A DNA stretch of 64,000 nucleotides, taken from positions 2,108,001 to 2,172,000 of the forward strand of contig NZ_CP038469.1 of NCBI RefSeq assembly GCF_004684345.1. The letters run 5' to 3'. The notes beneath the pieces are model-generated. The model did not search any database. It had not been told where the DNA came from and saw nothing but the letters and a program-made list of their open reading frames with translations. This DNA is from Citrobacter tructae (lineage in GTDB: Bacteria; Pseudomonadota; Gammaproteobacteria; Enterobacterales; Enterobacteriaceae). Below, piece after piece: positions 15,488 to 23,113 of the stretch; position 1 is the stretch's first letter; every line of letters starts with the position of its first letter. The translations under genes were made by a program, and so were the position numbers.

Positions 15488-17632
15488 ATGTTGCCACGGA
15501 TTAACCAAAGGCCATTTACTCTTTCAGCCCTGACATTATGCATGTCCGGCGCTGCTTTTGCAGCTACCTCTACAACACACGCTTCTTCACCCGACGATGA
15601 TACGGTGATCGTCACGGCTAACCGCACAGAAAGTAGTCTCTGGGATAGCCCGGCAACCATTCAGGTTATCGATCGCCAGACGCTGCAAAACTCCACCAGC
15701 GTTTCTATTGCTGATGATTTACAAGATATCCCCGGTGTCGAAGTCACCGATAACGCCCTCGCAGGCCGGAAACAAATTCGTATCCGTGGCGAAGCGTCTT
15801 CACGGGTGCTGATTTTGATAGACGGTCAGGTCGTCAGCTACCAACGTGCCGGACAAAACTACGGAGCCGGTTTGCTGATTGACGAATCCGCGCTGGAACG
15901 CATTGAGGTGGTCAAAGGCCCCTATTCTGTCCTCTACGGTTCGCAGGCGATTGGCGGCGTCGTGAATTTTATTACGAAAAAAGGCGGCGATAAGCCTCTC
16001 GGCGGCAGCGTTAAGGCCGTTTATAACTCCGCAACGGCAGGATGGGAAGAATCGGCAGCGGCCTGGGGCAGCATCGGAAACTTTGACTACCGCATCAATG
16101 GCAGCTATTCCGACCAGGGGGATCGCGACACACCTGACGGAAGATTGCCTGACACCAACTTCCGTAACAACAGCCAAGGTGTGTGGCTTGGCTACAACGT
16201 CGATCGCCACAAAATTGGACTCTCCCTCGACCGTTACAAGCTGTCCACTCAAACCTGGTTTGATGACCCGGAAGGCCAGTTCGACGACTTTAGCGTCAAA
16301 ATTCCTAAGCTGGAACGCGAGAAAATTGGTCTTTTCTACGACTACGCAGCCGACGGGGATTACCTGAAGAACATACATATTGATGCATACACTCAGACAA
16401 TAGAGCGTAAATTTGAAAACCGGGTCAAAACGACCCAGGTAATCCCCAGCCCGATGATTAAAGCGCTGACGGTAAGCAATCAAACCAATACCAACGACAA
16501 ACAGTATACCCAGGGGTTAACACTGCAGGGCAACTTCTCCCTTCCTGCCAACAACGAGCTGGTGGTTGGCGCTCAGTATCAGCATGACAAAATAAAACAG
16601 GACACGGACGGCAGTACGCGCCAGACCGCGGCTACCGGCTTCTTCGATACGCAAACCCGCACCCTGTCATACAACGAAGCGGAGCAAAGCAACACCTCAT
16701 TGTTCGCACAAAACGACTGGCGCTTTGCCGATGACTGGACGTGGACCGTGGGCGCACGCCAGTACTGGCTGTCTTCGAAACTCAATCGCAATGATACGCA
16801 AACCATCCAAAGCAGCGGTACTACCTGGCAATCCACCGGGGGAAATTCAGTTCACGATGATGAACTGGTTACCTCAACCAGCCTGCGCTATTCCGGTTTT
16901 GAAGATCTTGAACTCCGGGCAGCATACGCCCAGGGTTATGTTTTCCCCACGCTTACTCAGCTATTCACACAGACGTCCGCAGGTGGCAGCGTTACCTACG
17001 GCAACCCAAATCTGAAAGCGGAACACTCGAATAACTATGAGTTAGGTGCCCGTTACAAAGGGAATATGTGGCTGATTGACACTGCCATCTACTACTCAGA
17101 AGCCAAAGACTATATCGCCAGCCTGGCCTGTTCGGGCAAACCGGTTTGTAACGGCAACACCACCTCTTCGCGCGGCGGTTATTACTACTACGACAATATC
17201 GATCGTGCCAAAACCTGGGGCATGGAACTCACCGCAGAATACAACGGCTGGGCGGTTTCACCTTACCTGAGCGGTAATCTTATTCGCCGTCAGTACGAGG
17301 GCGACACCATTAAAACCTGGGATACCGGCGAACCCACGCTGACCGGGCGTGTTGGCCTGAAACATACCTGGTTGATGAATGTCGCTAACGTGACGTCCGA
17401 TGTCTTTATCCGCGCGGCATCCAACGCCAAAGATAATACCGGCACCACGGAACTCAACTATCCAGGCTGGGCCACGCTTAACCTTGCATTCAACACCGAG
17501 TTTGGTCCGCAGGACCAGTATCAGGTCAACCTCGCGCTCAACAACCTGACCGACAAGCGTTACAGAACCGCGCATGAATCTATTCCAGATGCTGGTTTCA
17601 ATGCCGCCGTTGGCTTTGCGTGGAATTTCTGA
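15488..17632 (+). CDS. TonB-dependent outer membrane receptor, probably for heme
   Basis: The 714-aa receptor has a signal peptide (about 1-25), a TonB box DTVIVTA (about 38-44), a plug domain with IRGEASSRVLILIDG and a 22-strand-type barrel ending in WNF. It is the first gene of a heme operon behind a Fur box, so heme or a heme protein is the likely ligand. The NPNL motif of heme receptors is present (YGNPNLKAEHSNNYELG), but the FRAP motif of ChuA/ShuA is replaced by YVFP (YAQGYVFPTLTQLF). It is longer than ChuA (about 660 aa). It could be a ChuA counterpart of another lineage or, less likely, a siderophore receptor attached to a heme operon. Confidence 0.82.
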   Translation: MLPRINQRPFTLSALTLCMSGAAFAATSTTHASSPDDDTVIVTANRTESSLWDSPATIQVIDRQTLQNSTSVSIADDLQDIPGVEVTDNALAGRKQIRIRGEASSRVLILIDGQVVSYQRAGQNYGAGLLIDESALERIEVVKGPYSVLYGSQAIGGVVNFITKKGGDKPLGGSVKAVYNSATAGWEESAAAWGSIGNFDYRINGSYSDQGDRDTPDGRLPDTNFRNNSQGVWLGYNVDRHKIGLSLDRYKLSTQTWFDDPEGQFDDFSVKIPKLEREKIGLFYDYAADGDYLKNIHIDAYTQTIERKFENRVKTTQVIPSPMIKALTVSNQTNTNDKQYTQGLTLQGNFSLPANNELVVGAQYQHDKIKQDTDGSTRQTAATGFFDTQTRTLSYNEAEQSNTSLFAQNDWRFADDWTWTVGARQYWLSSKLNRNDTQTIQSSGTTWQSTGGNSVHDDELVTSTSLRYSGFEDLELRAAYAQGYVFPTLTQLFTQTSAGGSVTYGNPNLKAEHSNNYELGARYKGNMWLIDTAIYYSEAKDYIASLACSGKPVCNGNTTSSRGGYYYYDNIDRAKTWGMELTAEYNGWAVSPYLSGNLIRRQYEGDTIKTWDTGEPTLTGRVGLKHTWLMNVANVTSDVFIRAASNAKDNTGTTELNYPGWATLNLAFNTEFGPQDQYQVNLALNNLTDKRYRTAHESIPDAGFNAAVGFAWNF

Positions 17633-17634
17633 CG

Positions 17635-18459
17635 ATGAAAAAACTCCTGATTGGCTTACTGAGCCTCGCCTGCGTTTTCAGTGCCCAGTCCGCCGACCGC
17701 CTGGTAGTGGCGGGCGGCTCGCTTAGTGAACTGATTTACGCCATGGGCGTCGGCAACCGAGTGGTCGGCGTCGATGAAACCACTTCGTACCCGCCCGAAA
17801 CTGCCGCACTCCCGCATATCGGCTACTGGAAGCAGTTAAGCAGCGAGGGCATTTTATCACTGCATCCGGACAGCTTTATCACCTGGCAGGATGCAGGCCC
17901 TCAAATCGTTTTGGATCAGCTGCGGGCGCAAAAAGTGAACGTCGTTACGTTGCCGCGCGTACCGGCCACCGTCGAGCAGATGTACGCCAACATCCGGAAA
18001 CTGGCTCAAACACTGCATATTCCTGAACAAGGTGAAACGTTGGTCAATCGCATACATCAACGTCTGGATCGTGTTCAGCACAGCGTGGCGGGAAAAAACG
18101 CGCCGGTCAAAGCCATGTTCATTCTCTCCGCTGGCGGCAGTGCGCCACAGGTCGCCGGCAAGGGTAGCGTTGCCGATGCCATTATGACTCTCGCAGGCGC
18201 ACAAAATGTCGCCAACCACGTGCAGTACAAAAGCTACAGCGCGGAATCGCTGATCGCTGCCAACCCGGAGGTCATTGTGGTGACGTCGCAAATGATCGAC
18301 GGCGATCTGAATCGTCTGAGCGCAATCGCCGGTATTACTCACACTGCGGCCTGGAAAAATCAGCGCATTGTGGCGGTAGATCAGGCGCTGATTCTGGGAA
18401 TGGGGCCTCGCGTCGCCGATGCGGTTGAAGCCCTGCACCAGCAATTCTGGCCTCACTAA
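17635..18459 (+). CDS. chuT: Periplasmic heme-binding protein, ChuT/HmuT-like
   Basis: The 274-aa product has a signal peptide (MKKLLIGLLSLACVFSAQSA) and a class III binding-protein fold with the long linking helix. LVVAGGSLSELIYAMGVGNRVVGVDETTSYP is the usual start of heme-binding ShuT/HmuT proteins, in which a tyrosine binds heme iron; tyrosines are present in this N-terminal region. The start is 2 nt past the receptor stop. It would deliver heme to the ChuU/ChuV transporter. Confidence 0.9.
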   Translation: MKKLLIGLLSLACVFSAQSADRLVVAGGSLSELIYAMGVGNRVVGVDETTSYPPETAALPHIGYWKQLSSEGILSLHPDSFITWQDAGPQIVLDQLRAQKVNVVTLPRVPATVEQMYANIRKLAQTLHIPEQGETLVNRIHQRLDRVQHSVAGKNAPVKAMFILSAGGSAPQVAGKGSVADAIMTLAGAQNVANHVQYKSYSAESLIAANPEVIVVTSQMIDGDLNRLSAIAGITHTAAWKNQRIVAVDQALILGMGPRVADAVEALHQQFWPH

Positions 18460-18477
18460 CTGGATTTATAAAGAAGA

Positions 18478-19815
18478 ATGAAAACTGAACACTCTCTGGA
18501 TCTCAGCGCGCATTTTGCGCTCGAAGGAAGTCAGCCATTTAAGGATCGCCGTGCCACAATGCCATGGCGCGGGGCGATCCCGGTTGCCAAAGAGCTATTG
18601 TCACAAACCTGGCAGGATGTCATCAGCCAGCCCACCCCGCCGCGTAAACGGCTGGTGTACTTGCATATCCCTTTTTGTGCTACGCATTGTACTTTCTGTG
18701 GGTTTTATCAAAACCGGTTTGAAGAGGATCACTGCGCCCACTACACCAACGCGCTATTACGCGAAATAGAGATGGAAGCCGATAGCGCATTACATCAGTC
18801 GGCCCCGATTCACGCCGTCTATTTTGGTGGCGGTACACCGTCTGCGCTGTCGGCACGGGATCTGGCGAGAATCATCACCGCGCTGCGTGAAAAACTACCG
18901 CTGGCACCGGATTGCGAAGTAACCATTGAAGGTCGGGTACTCAACTTTGACGATGCCCGCATCGATGCCTGCCTGGACGCTGGTGCCAATCGCTTTTCGA
19001 TCGGCATTCAGTCCTTTAACAGCCGGATCCGCAAAAAAATGGCCCGCACCTCGGACGGCCCGACCGCCATAGCCTTTATGCAGGGGCTGGTTCGACGGGA
19101 TCGCGCTGCGGTGGTGTGCGACCTGCTGTTTGGTCTACCCGGACAGGACGCAAAATTATGGGGCGAAGATCTGGCCATCGCGCGTGACATAGGTCTTGAC
19201 GGCGTTGATCTCTACGCGCTTAACCTGATCCCGAATACGCCGCTGGGTAAAGCGGTTGAGGCGGGTCGCACGAGCGTTCCCTCTCCCGCCGAGCGCCGCG
19301 ACCTTTATCTTCAGGGTTGCGATTTTATGGACCAGGCAGGCTGGCGCTGCATCAGCAACAGCCACTGGGCTCGCACCACACGGGAACGCAATCTGTACAA
19401 CCTGCTGATTAAACAGGGAGCAGACTGTCTGGCATTCGGCTCTGGCGCAGGAGGGTCAGTCAATGGCTATTCCTGGATGGTCGAGCGCAATCTGACCACA
19501 TGGCATGAATCCATCACCGCCGGAAAAAAACCGCTAATGATGATGATGCGTACCGCCGAGCGTGGTTTCCAGTGGCGACACACCCTCCAGGCTGGCATTG
19601 AAACGGCCCGCGTCCCACTGGATGAACTTACGCCTCATGCACAAAAACTGACCCCACTACTGACCCAATGGCATCACGCAGGACTGACGCGAGATGCCAG
19701 CACCTGTTTGCGCCTGACCAATGAAGGGCGTTTTTGGGCGAGCAATATTTTGCAGTCTCTTGATGAACTGATTCAGACACTTAACGCGCCGCGTATTGCG
19801 GTAGAGCAACCATAA
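18478..19815 (+). CDS. chuW: Anaerobic heme-degrading radical SAM methyltransferase, ChuW/HutW-like
   Basis: The 445-aa enzyme belongs to the HemN-like radical SAM group. The cluster motif is HIPFCATHCTFCGFY (CX3CX2C, near residues 66-73), with the SAM motif GGGTPS near 120 and IGIQSFNSRIRKKMAR further on. ChuW of E. coli O157:H7 opens the heme ring without oxygen, using SAM-derived chemistry, to give anaerobilin and release iron. It lies between the binding protein and the carrier ChuX, as in the chu operons. Coproporphyrinogen dehydrogenase (HemN) is the main alternative, but the context and close resemblance favour ChuW. Confidence 0.92.
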   Translation: MKTEHSLDLSAHFALEGSQPFKDRRATMPWRGAIPVAKELLSQTWQDVISQPTPPRKRLVYLHIPFCATHCTFCGFYQNRFEEDHCAHYTNALLREIEMEADSALHQSAPIHAVYFGGGTPSALSARDLARIITALREKLPLAPDCEVTIEGRVLNFDDARIDACLDAGANRFSIGIQSFNSRIRKKMARTSDGPTAIAFMQGLVRRDRAAVVCDLLFGLPGQDAKLWGEDLAIARDIGLDGVDLYALNLIPNTPLGKAVEAGRTSVPSPAERRDLYLQGCDFMDQAGWRCISNSHWARTTRERNLYNLLIKQGADCLAFGSGAGGSVNGYSWMVERNLTTWHESITAGKKPLMMMMRTAERGFQWRHTLQAGIETARVPLDELTPHAQKLTPLLTQWHHAGLTRDASTCLRLTNEGRFWASNILQSLDELIQTLNAPRIAVEQP

Positions 19816-19827
19816 AAGGAGTGAAGT

Positions 19828-20322
19828 ATGAGCCATGTTTCTTTACAGGATTTTTTGAAAACTGAGCCGGACGGTACGCTGGAAGCTATCGCGGCCCAGT
19901 ACAACACCACGCTGCTGGAGGTGGTGAAAAACCTCCCCTCCCCGACGCTGGTTTCCGGCGATCAATTTGATACCGTCTGGGAAACCGTCAGCGAATGGGG
20001 CAAAGTCACCACCCTGGTCCATACTGCTGATGTCATTTTGGAATTCACCGGTGAATTACCTTCCGGATTCCACCGCCACGGTTACTTCAACCTGCGCGGC
20101 AAAAAAGGCATGACCGGTCATATCAAGGCAGAAAACTGCACGCATATTGCCCTGATTGAACGCAAATTTATGGGAATGGACACCGCGTCCATTCTCTTCT
20201 TTAACCAGGCGGGTAGCGCAATGTTCAAAATTTTCCTCGGTCGGGATGAGCATCGCCAGCTATTGGCCGAACAGGTCAGCGCCTTTCACGCGCTATCTTC
20301 ATCCTTAAAGGAACATGCTTGA
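19828..20322 (+). CDS. chuX: Cytosolic heme carrier ChuX/HutX
   Basis: The 164-aa protein matches what I recall of E. coli ChuX along its whole length (MSHVSLQDFLKTEPDGTLE at the start, SLKEHA at the end). This family folds like half of a ChuS protein, dimerises and binds heme in the cytoplasm for handover to ChuW. AGGAG precedes the start. Its stop overlaps the next start (TGATG). Confidence 0.95.
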   Translation: MSHVSLQDFLKTEPDGTLEAIAAQYNTTLLEVVKNLPSPTLVSGDQFDTVWETVSEWGKVTTLVHTADVILEFTGELPSGFHRHGYFNLRGKKGMTGHIKAENCTHIALIERKFMGMDTASILFFNQAGSAMFKIFLGRDEHRQLLAEQVSAFHALSSSLKEHA

Positions 20323-20945
20323 TGGCTCCATGGCTCATTTTTGGTGCGGGTGGTAGCGGCGTCGGCGCAAAAACGCTTGAGCTCGCACTCGCGGAACAAC
20401 GTCCGGTGATTGCCGTCATTCGCAACGCACAGGCCGCTGCCAGGTTGCAGGAAAAAGGTGTGCAGGTCTTCATCGGCGACGCCTGCGATAGTCAAGTCAC
20501 CGCCTGTGCTTGTCGCGCTGCGGGTCAACATGCCACGGTGATCTCCTCCATGGGCGGTGCCCAGGATTACCTGGCGCACAGAACCGTTATTGATGAAGCA
20601 GAAAAAGCTGAGATCAAACGCATGATTCTGGTGACGTCGCTAGGCTGTGGTGACAGTTGGCCCTTTTTGTCCCCACGCGCCAAGGCCGCATTTGGTCAGG
20701 CGGTACGGGAAAAATCGTTGGCTGAAAGCTGGCTACAAACCAGTCAACTGGACTACGCCATTCTCCGCCCTGGCGGTTTGCTGAACGGTGAAGCCACAGG
20801 CCAGGCGCAACGGATACAGGCTCAGGAGTGTCATGGTTTTGTGATGCGTACAGATGTTGCAAAGCACATTCACGAGCTGGCCACAGCGCCAGCACTCAAT
20901 AACCAGATTTACAGTTTGGTTGAGCCAGGACTAAAACCCGCGTAA
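20322..20945 (+). CDS. chuY: Anaerobilin reductase ChuY
   Basis: The 207-aa NAD(P)-binding Rossmann protein has the glycine-rich start IFGAGGSGVGAKTLELA and an atypical SDR fold related to biliverdin reductase. In E. coli O157:H7 ChuY reduces anaerobilin made by ChuW. A TTG at 20319 is a possible earlier start; the ATG at 20322 sits in TGATG with the chuX stop and is preferred. Confidence 0.9.
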   Translation: MAPWLIFGAGGSGVGAKTLELALAEQRPVIAVIRNAQAAARLQEKGVQVFIGDACDSQVTACACRAAGQHATVISSMGGAQDYLAHRTVIDEAEKAEIKRMILVTSLGCGDSWPFLSPRAKAAFGQAVREKSLAESWLQTSQLDYAILRPGGLLNGEATGQAQRIQAQECHGFVMRTDVAKHIHELATAPALNNQIYSLVEPGLKPA

Positions 20946-20983
20946 ACCCCTCGCGGCGTGGAACTCCGCGCCGCAAAGACGTT

Positions 20984-21988
20984 ATGGAGCGTTGCGTGCT
21001 TAAGGATTCGCTTTCTTCCGTCAGCATCCTGACGGGTCTTTCTCTCTTGCTGGTCGCTCTGATGCTCTTCGGTGCCAGCCAAGGGGCACTGAACATTAGC
21101 TTCAGCGCCCTGTTTAACGACGAATACCGTGATATCTGGTTGAACATCCGCCTGCCTCGCGTGCTATTGGCCGTTCTGGTAGGCGCCGCGCTGGCTACGG
21201 CTGGGGTCATCATGCAGGGACTTTTTCGCAATCCGATGGCCGATCCTGGCCTGCTTGGCGTCAGTAGCGGCTCCGCGCTGATGGTCGGCATCGCGATAGT
21301 TACCCCATTTTCATTCCCCGTGGTGCTGGTGCTGTATGAGCAAATGATTTTTGCCGTCGCGGGCAGCATGGTGGTCTGCACGATTATTTTCCTTATAAGC
21401 CAGCGTCATAACCACGGTGGAATGATGCAACTGCTGTTAGCCGGTATCGCTATCAATGCCCTGTGCGGTTCGGCTATTGGCGTGCTGAGCTATGTAGGCG
21501 ATGAGCAGCAGCTACGTCAACTTACGCTGTGGATGATGGGAAATCTCGGTCAGGCCCAGTGGCCAACGCTGCTGGTTGCCAGCACTTTTGTGCTTCCAGC
21601 CATTGTTGTAACCGTCAGCATGGCGGGAACACTTAATTTGCTGCAATTGGGCGATGAAGAGGCGCATTACCTCGGCGTAAACGTCAAACGTAAGCGCCAG
21701 CAGTTATTGTTGCTCAGTTCGCTACTGGTTGGCGCTGCCGTTTCCGTCAGCGGCGTGATTGGCTTTATTGGCCTGGTGATCCCGCATTTGATCAGAATGA
21801 CTACTGGCGCCGACCATCGCTGGTTGATTCCCTGCTCTACGCTGGCGGGCGCTTGTTTACTCCTGATTGCCGACACGCTGGCCCGTACTCTGGTGCAGCC
21901 TGCCGAAATGCCCGTTGGCCTGTTAACCAGCCTGATCGGTGGACCGTACTTTCTGTGGTTAATACTGCGTAGTCGGAGGGTGTCATGA
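20984..21988 (+). CDS. chuU: Heme ABC transporter permease, ChuU/HmuU-like
   Basis: The 334-aa FecCD-family permease has about nine to ten TM segments. The typical stretches NIRLPRVLLAVLVGAALATAG, NPMADPGLLGVSSGSA and VIGFIGLVIPHLIR are all present. It forms the inner membrane channel for heme with ChuV. A 38-bp gap with a GC-rich hairpin (20953-20974) separates it from chuY. A GTG at 20996 is an alternative start. Confidence 0.92.
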   Translation: MERCVLKDSLSSVSILTGLSLLLVALMLFGASQGALNISFSALFNDEYRDIWLNIRLPRVLLAVLVGAALATAGVIMQGLFRNPMADPGLLGVSSGSALMVGIAIVTPFSFPVVLVLYEQMIFAVAGSMVVCTIIFLISQRHNHGGMMQLLLAGIAINALCGSAIGVLSYVGDEQQLRQLTLWMMGNLGQAQWPTLLVASTFVLPAIVVTVSMAGTLNLLQLGDEEAHYLGVNVKRKRQQLLLLSSLLVGAAVSVSGVIGFIGLVIPHLIRMTTGADHRWLIPCSTLAGACLLLIADTLARTLVQPAEMPVGLLTSLIGGPYFLWLILRSRRVS

Positions 21989-22755
21989 TCGTCGCTGAAA
22001 ATCTGGTCTACCACATTCACGGGAGACGACTGACCGACAACGTTTCTCTGACGCTGCCCGATGGAGAGATCATCGCGATTCTTGGCCCGAATGGAGCCGG
22101 AAAATCGACGCTACTACGCCAGCTTACGGGGTATCTGCAGCCCCACAGCGGGCGTTGTAGCTTGTTTGGCAAGCCGCTGAACGAGTGGTCAATCACCGAG
22201 CTGGCAAAAACCCGTGCCGTGATGCGCCAGAATAATCATATGGCCTTCCCGTTTAGCGTTCAGGAGGTCATTCGCATGGGCAGGCATCCGTATCGCACGC
22301 GCAACACGGGCGATGAAACGGAGCACATCATGACGTTGTGTGATTGCCAGGCGCTGGCCGCGCGTGATTATCGACATCTATCGGGAGGAGAACAACAGCG
22401 GGTACAGTTGGCGCGCCTGCTGGTTCAGCTTTGGGAGCCCGAGCCTGGGCCGAAATGGTTGTTTCTCGATGAACCCACCTCCGCCCTGGATATTCACCAC
22501 CAGCAGCATCTTTTTCGTCTGCTGCGTCGTCTAGTTCGTGAACGGCAGTTTAGCGTCTGCTGCGTCCTGCATGACCTCAACCTTGCCGCGCGCTATGCCG
22601 ACCGCGTGGTATTGATGGAAAACGGCAGGATAGTGGATAACGGTCGTCCACAGGATGTCCTGAAGCAACCGTCGCTAAATGCGCTGTACGGCGCCGATCT
22701 CACGGTGATGAATGAACCGGAGCATCGAACGCCGCTTATCGTCCTTAATCAGTAA
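21985..22755 (+). CDS. chuV: Heme ABC transporter ATPase, ChuV/HmuV-like
   Basis: The 256-aa FepC/BtuD-type ATPase has Walker A GPNGAGKST (about 35-43), signature LSGGEQQR, Walker B WLFLDEPTSALD and H-loop VLHDLNLAARYADR. It overlaps chuU by 4 nt (ATGA). It would energise heme import and is the last gene of the operon, followed by a strong terminator. Confidence 0.93.
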   Translation: MIVAENLVYHIHGRRLTDNVSLTLPDGEIIAILGPNGAGKSTLLRQLTGYLQPHSGRCSLFGKPLNEWSITELAKTRAVMRQNNHMAFPFSVQEVIRMGRHPYRTRNTGDETEHIMTLCDCQALAARDYRHLSGGEQQRVQLARLLVQLWEPEPGPKWLFLDEPTSALDIHHQQHLFRLLRRLVRERQFSVCCVLHDLNLAARYADRVVLMENGRIVDNGRPQDVLKQPSLNALYGADLTVMNEPEHRTPLIVLNQ

Positions 22756-22760
22756 ATCAC

Positions 22761-22791
22761 CGGGAACGGCCTGTCGCTGCGTTCCCGTTTT
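22761..22791 (+). terminator. Rho-independent terminator of the heme operon
   Basis: CGGGAACG, an 11-nt loop and CGTTCCCG followed by TTTTC, 6 bp past the chuV stop. Confidence 0.82.
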
Positions 22792-22831
22792 CTCTCCTTT
22801 TCCTGTTTTTTCATCTTTTTTAAAAACACCC

Positions 22832-22863
22832 TTGACCTTCACCTTGCTGGAAGGTTTAACCTT
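22832..22863 (+). promoter_or_regulatory. CueR-controlled copA promoter
   Basis: The -35 TTGACC at 22832 is followed by the CueR dyad ACCTTC...GGAAGGT (22835-22855) and a -10-like TTAACC/TAACCT from 22857. The spacer of 19-20 bp is the long spacer that MerR-family activators need. The layout is the same as in E. coli copA. Confidence 0.9.
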
Positions 22864-22901
22864 TATCACAGTCAGTTAAACCCGTAATAAAGGAGTGTGT
22901 T

Positions 22902-23113
22902 ATGTCTCAAACCATCGACCTGACTCTGGACGGATTGTCCTGTGGTCACTGCGTTAAACGCGTCAAAGAAAGCCTCGAGCAACGTCCTGACGTTGAGCAA
23001 GCGGATGTCACCGTGACACAAGCGCACATCACCGGGAGCGCCAGCGCCGAAGCGTTAATTGAAACCATCAAACAAGCCGGCTATGGCGCGGAGTTAAGCC
23101 ACCCAAAGGCTAA
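22902..23113 (+). CDS. copA(Z): CopA(Z) copper chaperone made by -1 frameshifting in copA
   Basis: CCCAAAG at 23102-23108 sits in the zero frame as C CCA AAG (Pro68-Lys69), a slippery heptamer. After a -1 slip the next codons are GGC (Gly) and TAA, giving a 70-aa protein that contains only the first metal-binding domain (Cys14/Cys17). E. coli makes the same 70-residue CopA(Z) from copA at this point, helped by a downstream pseudoknot; GC-rich sequence follows here too. Frameshifting is inferred from conservation of the site. Confidence 0.78.
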
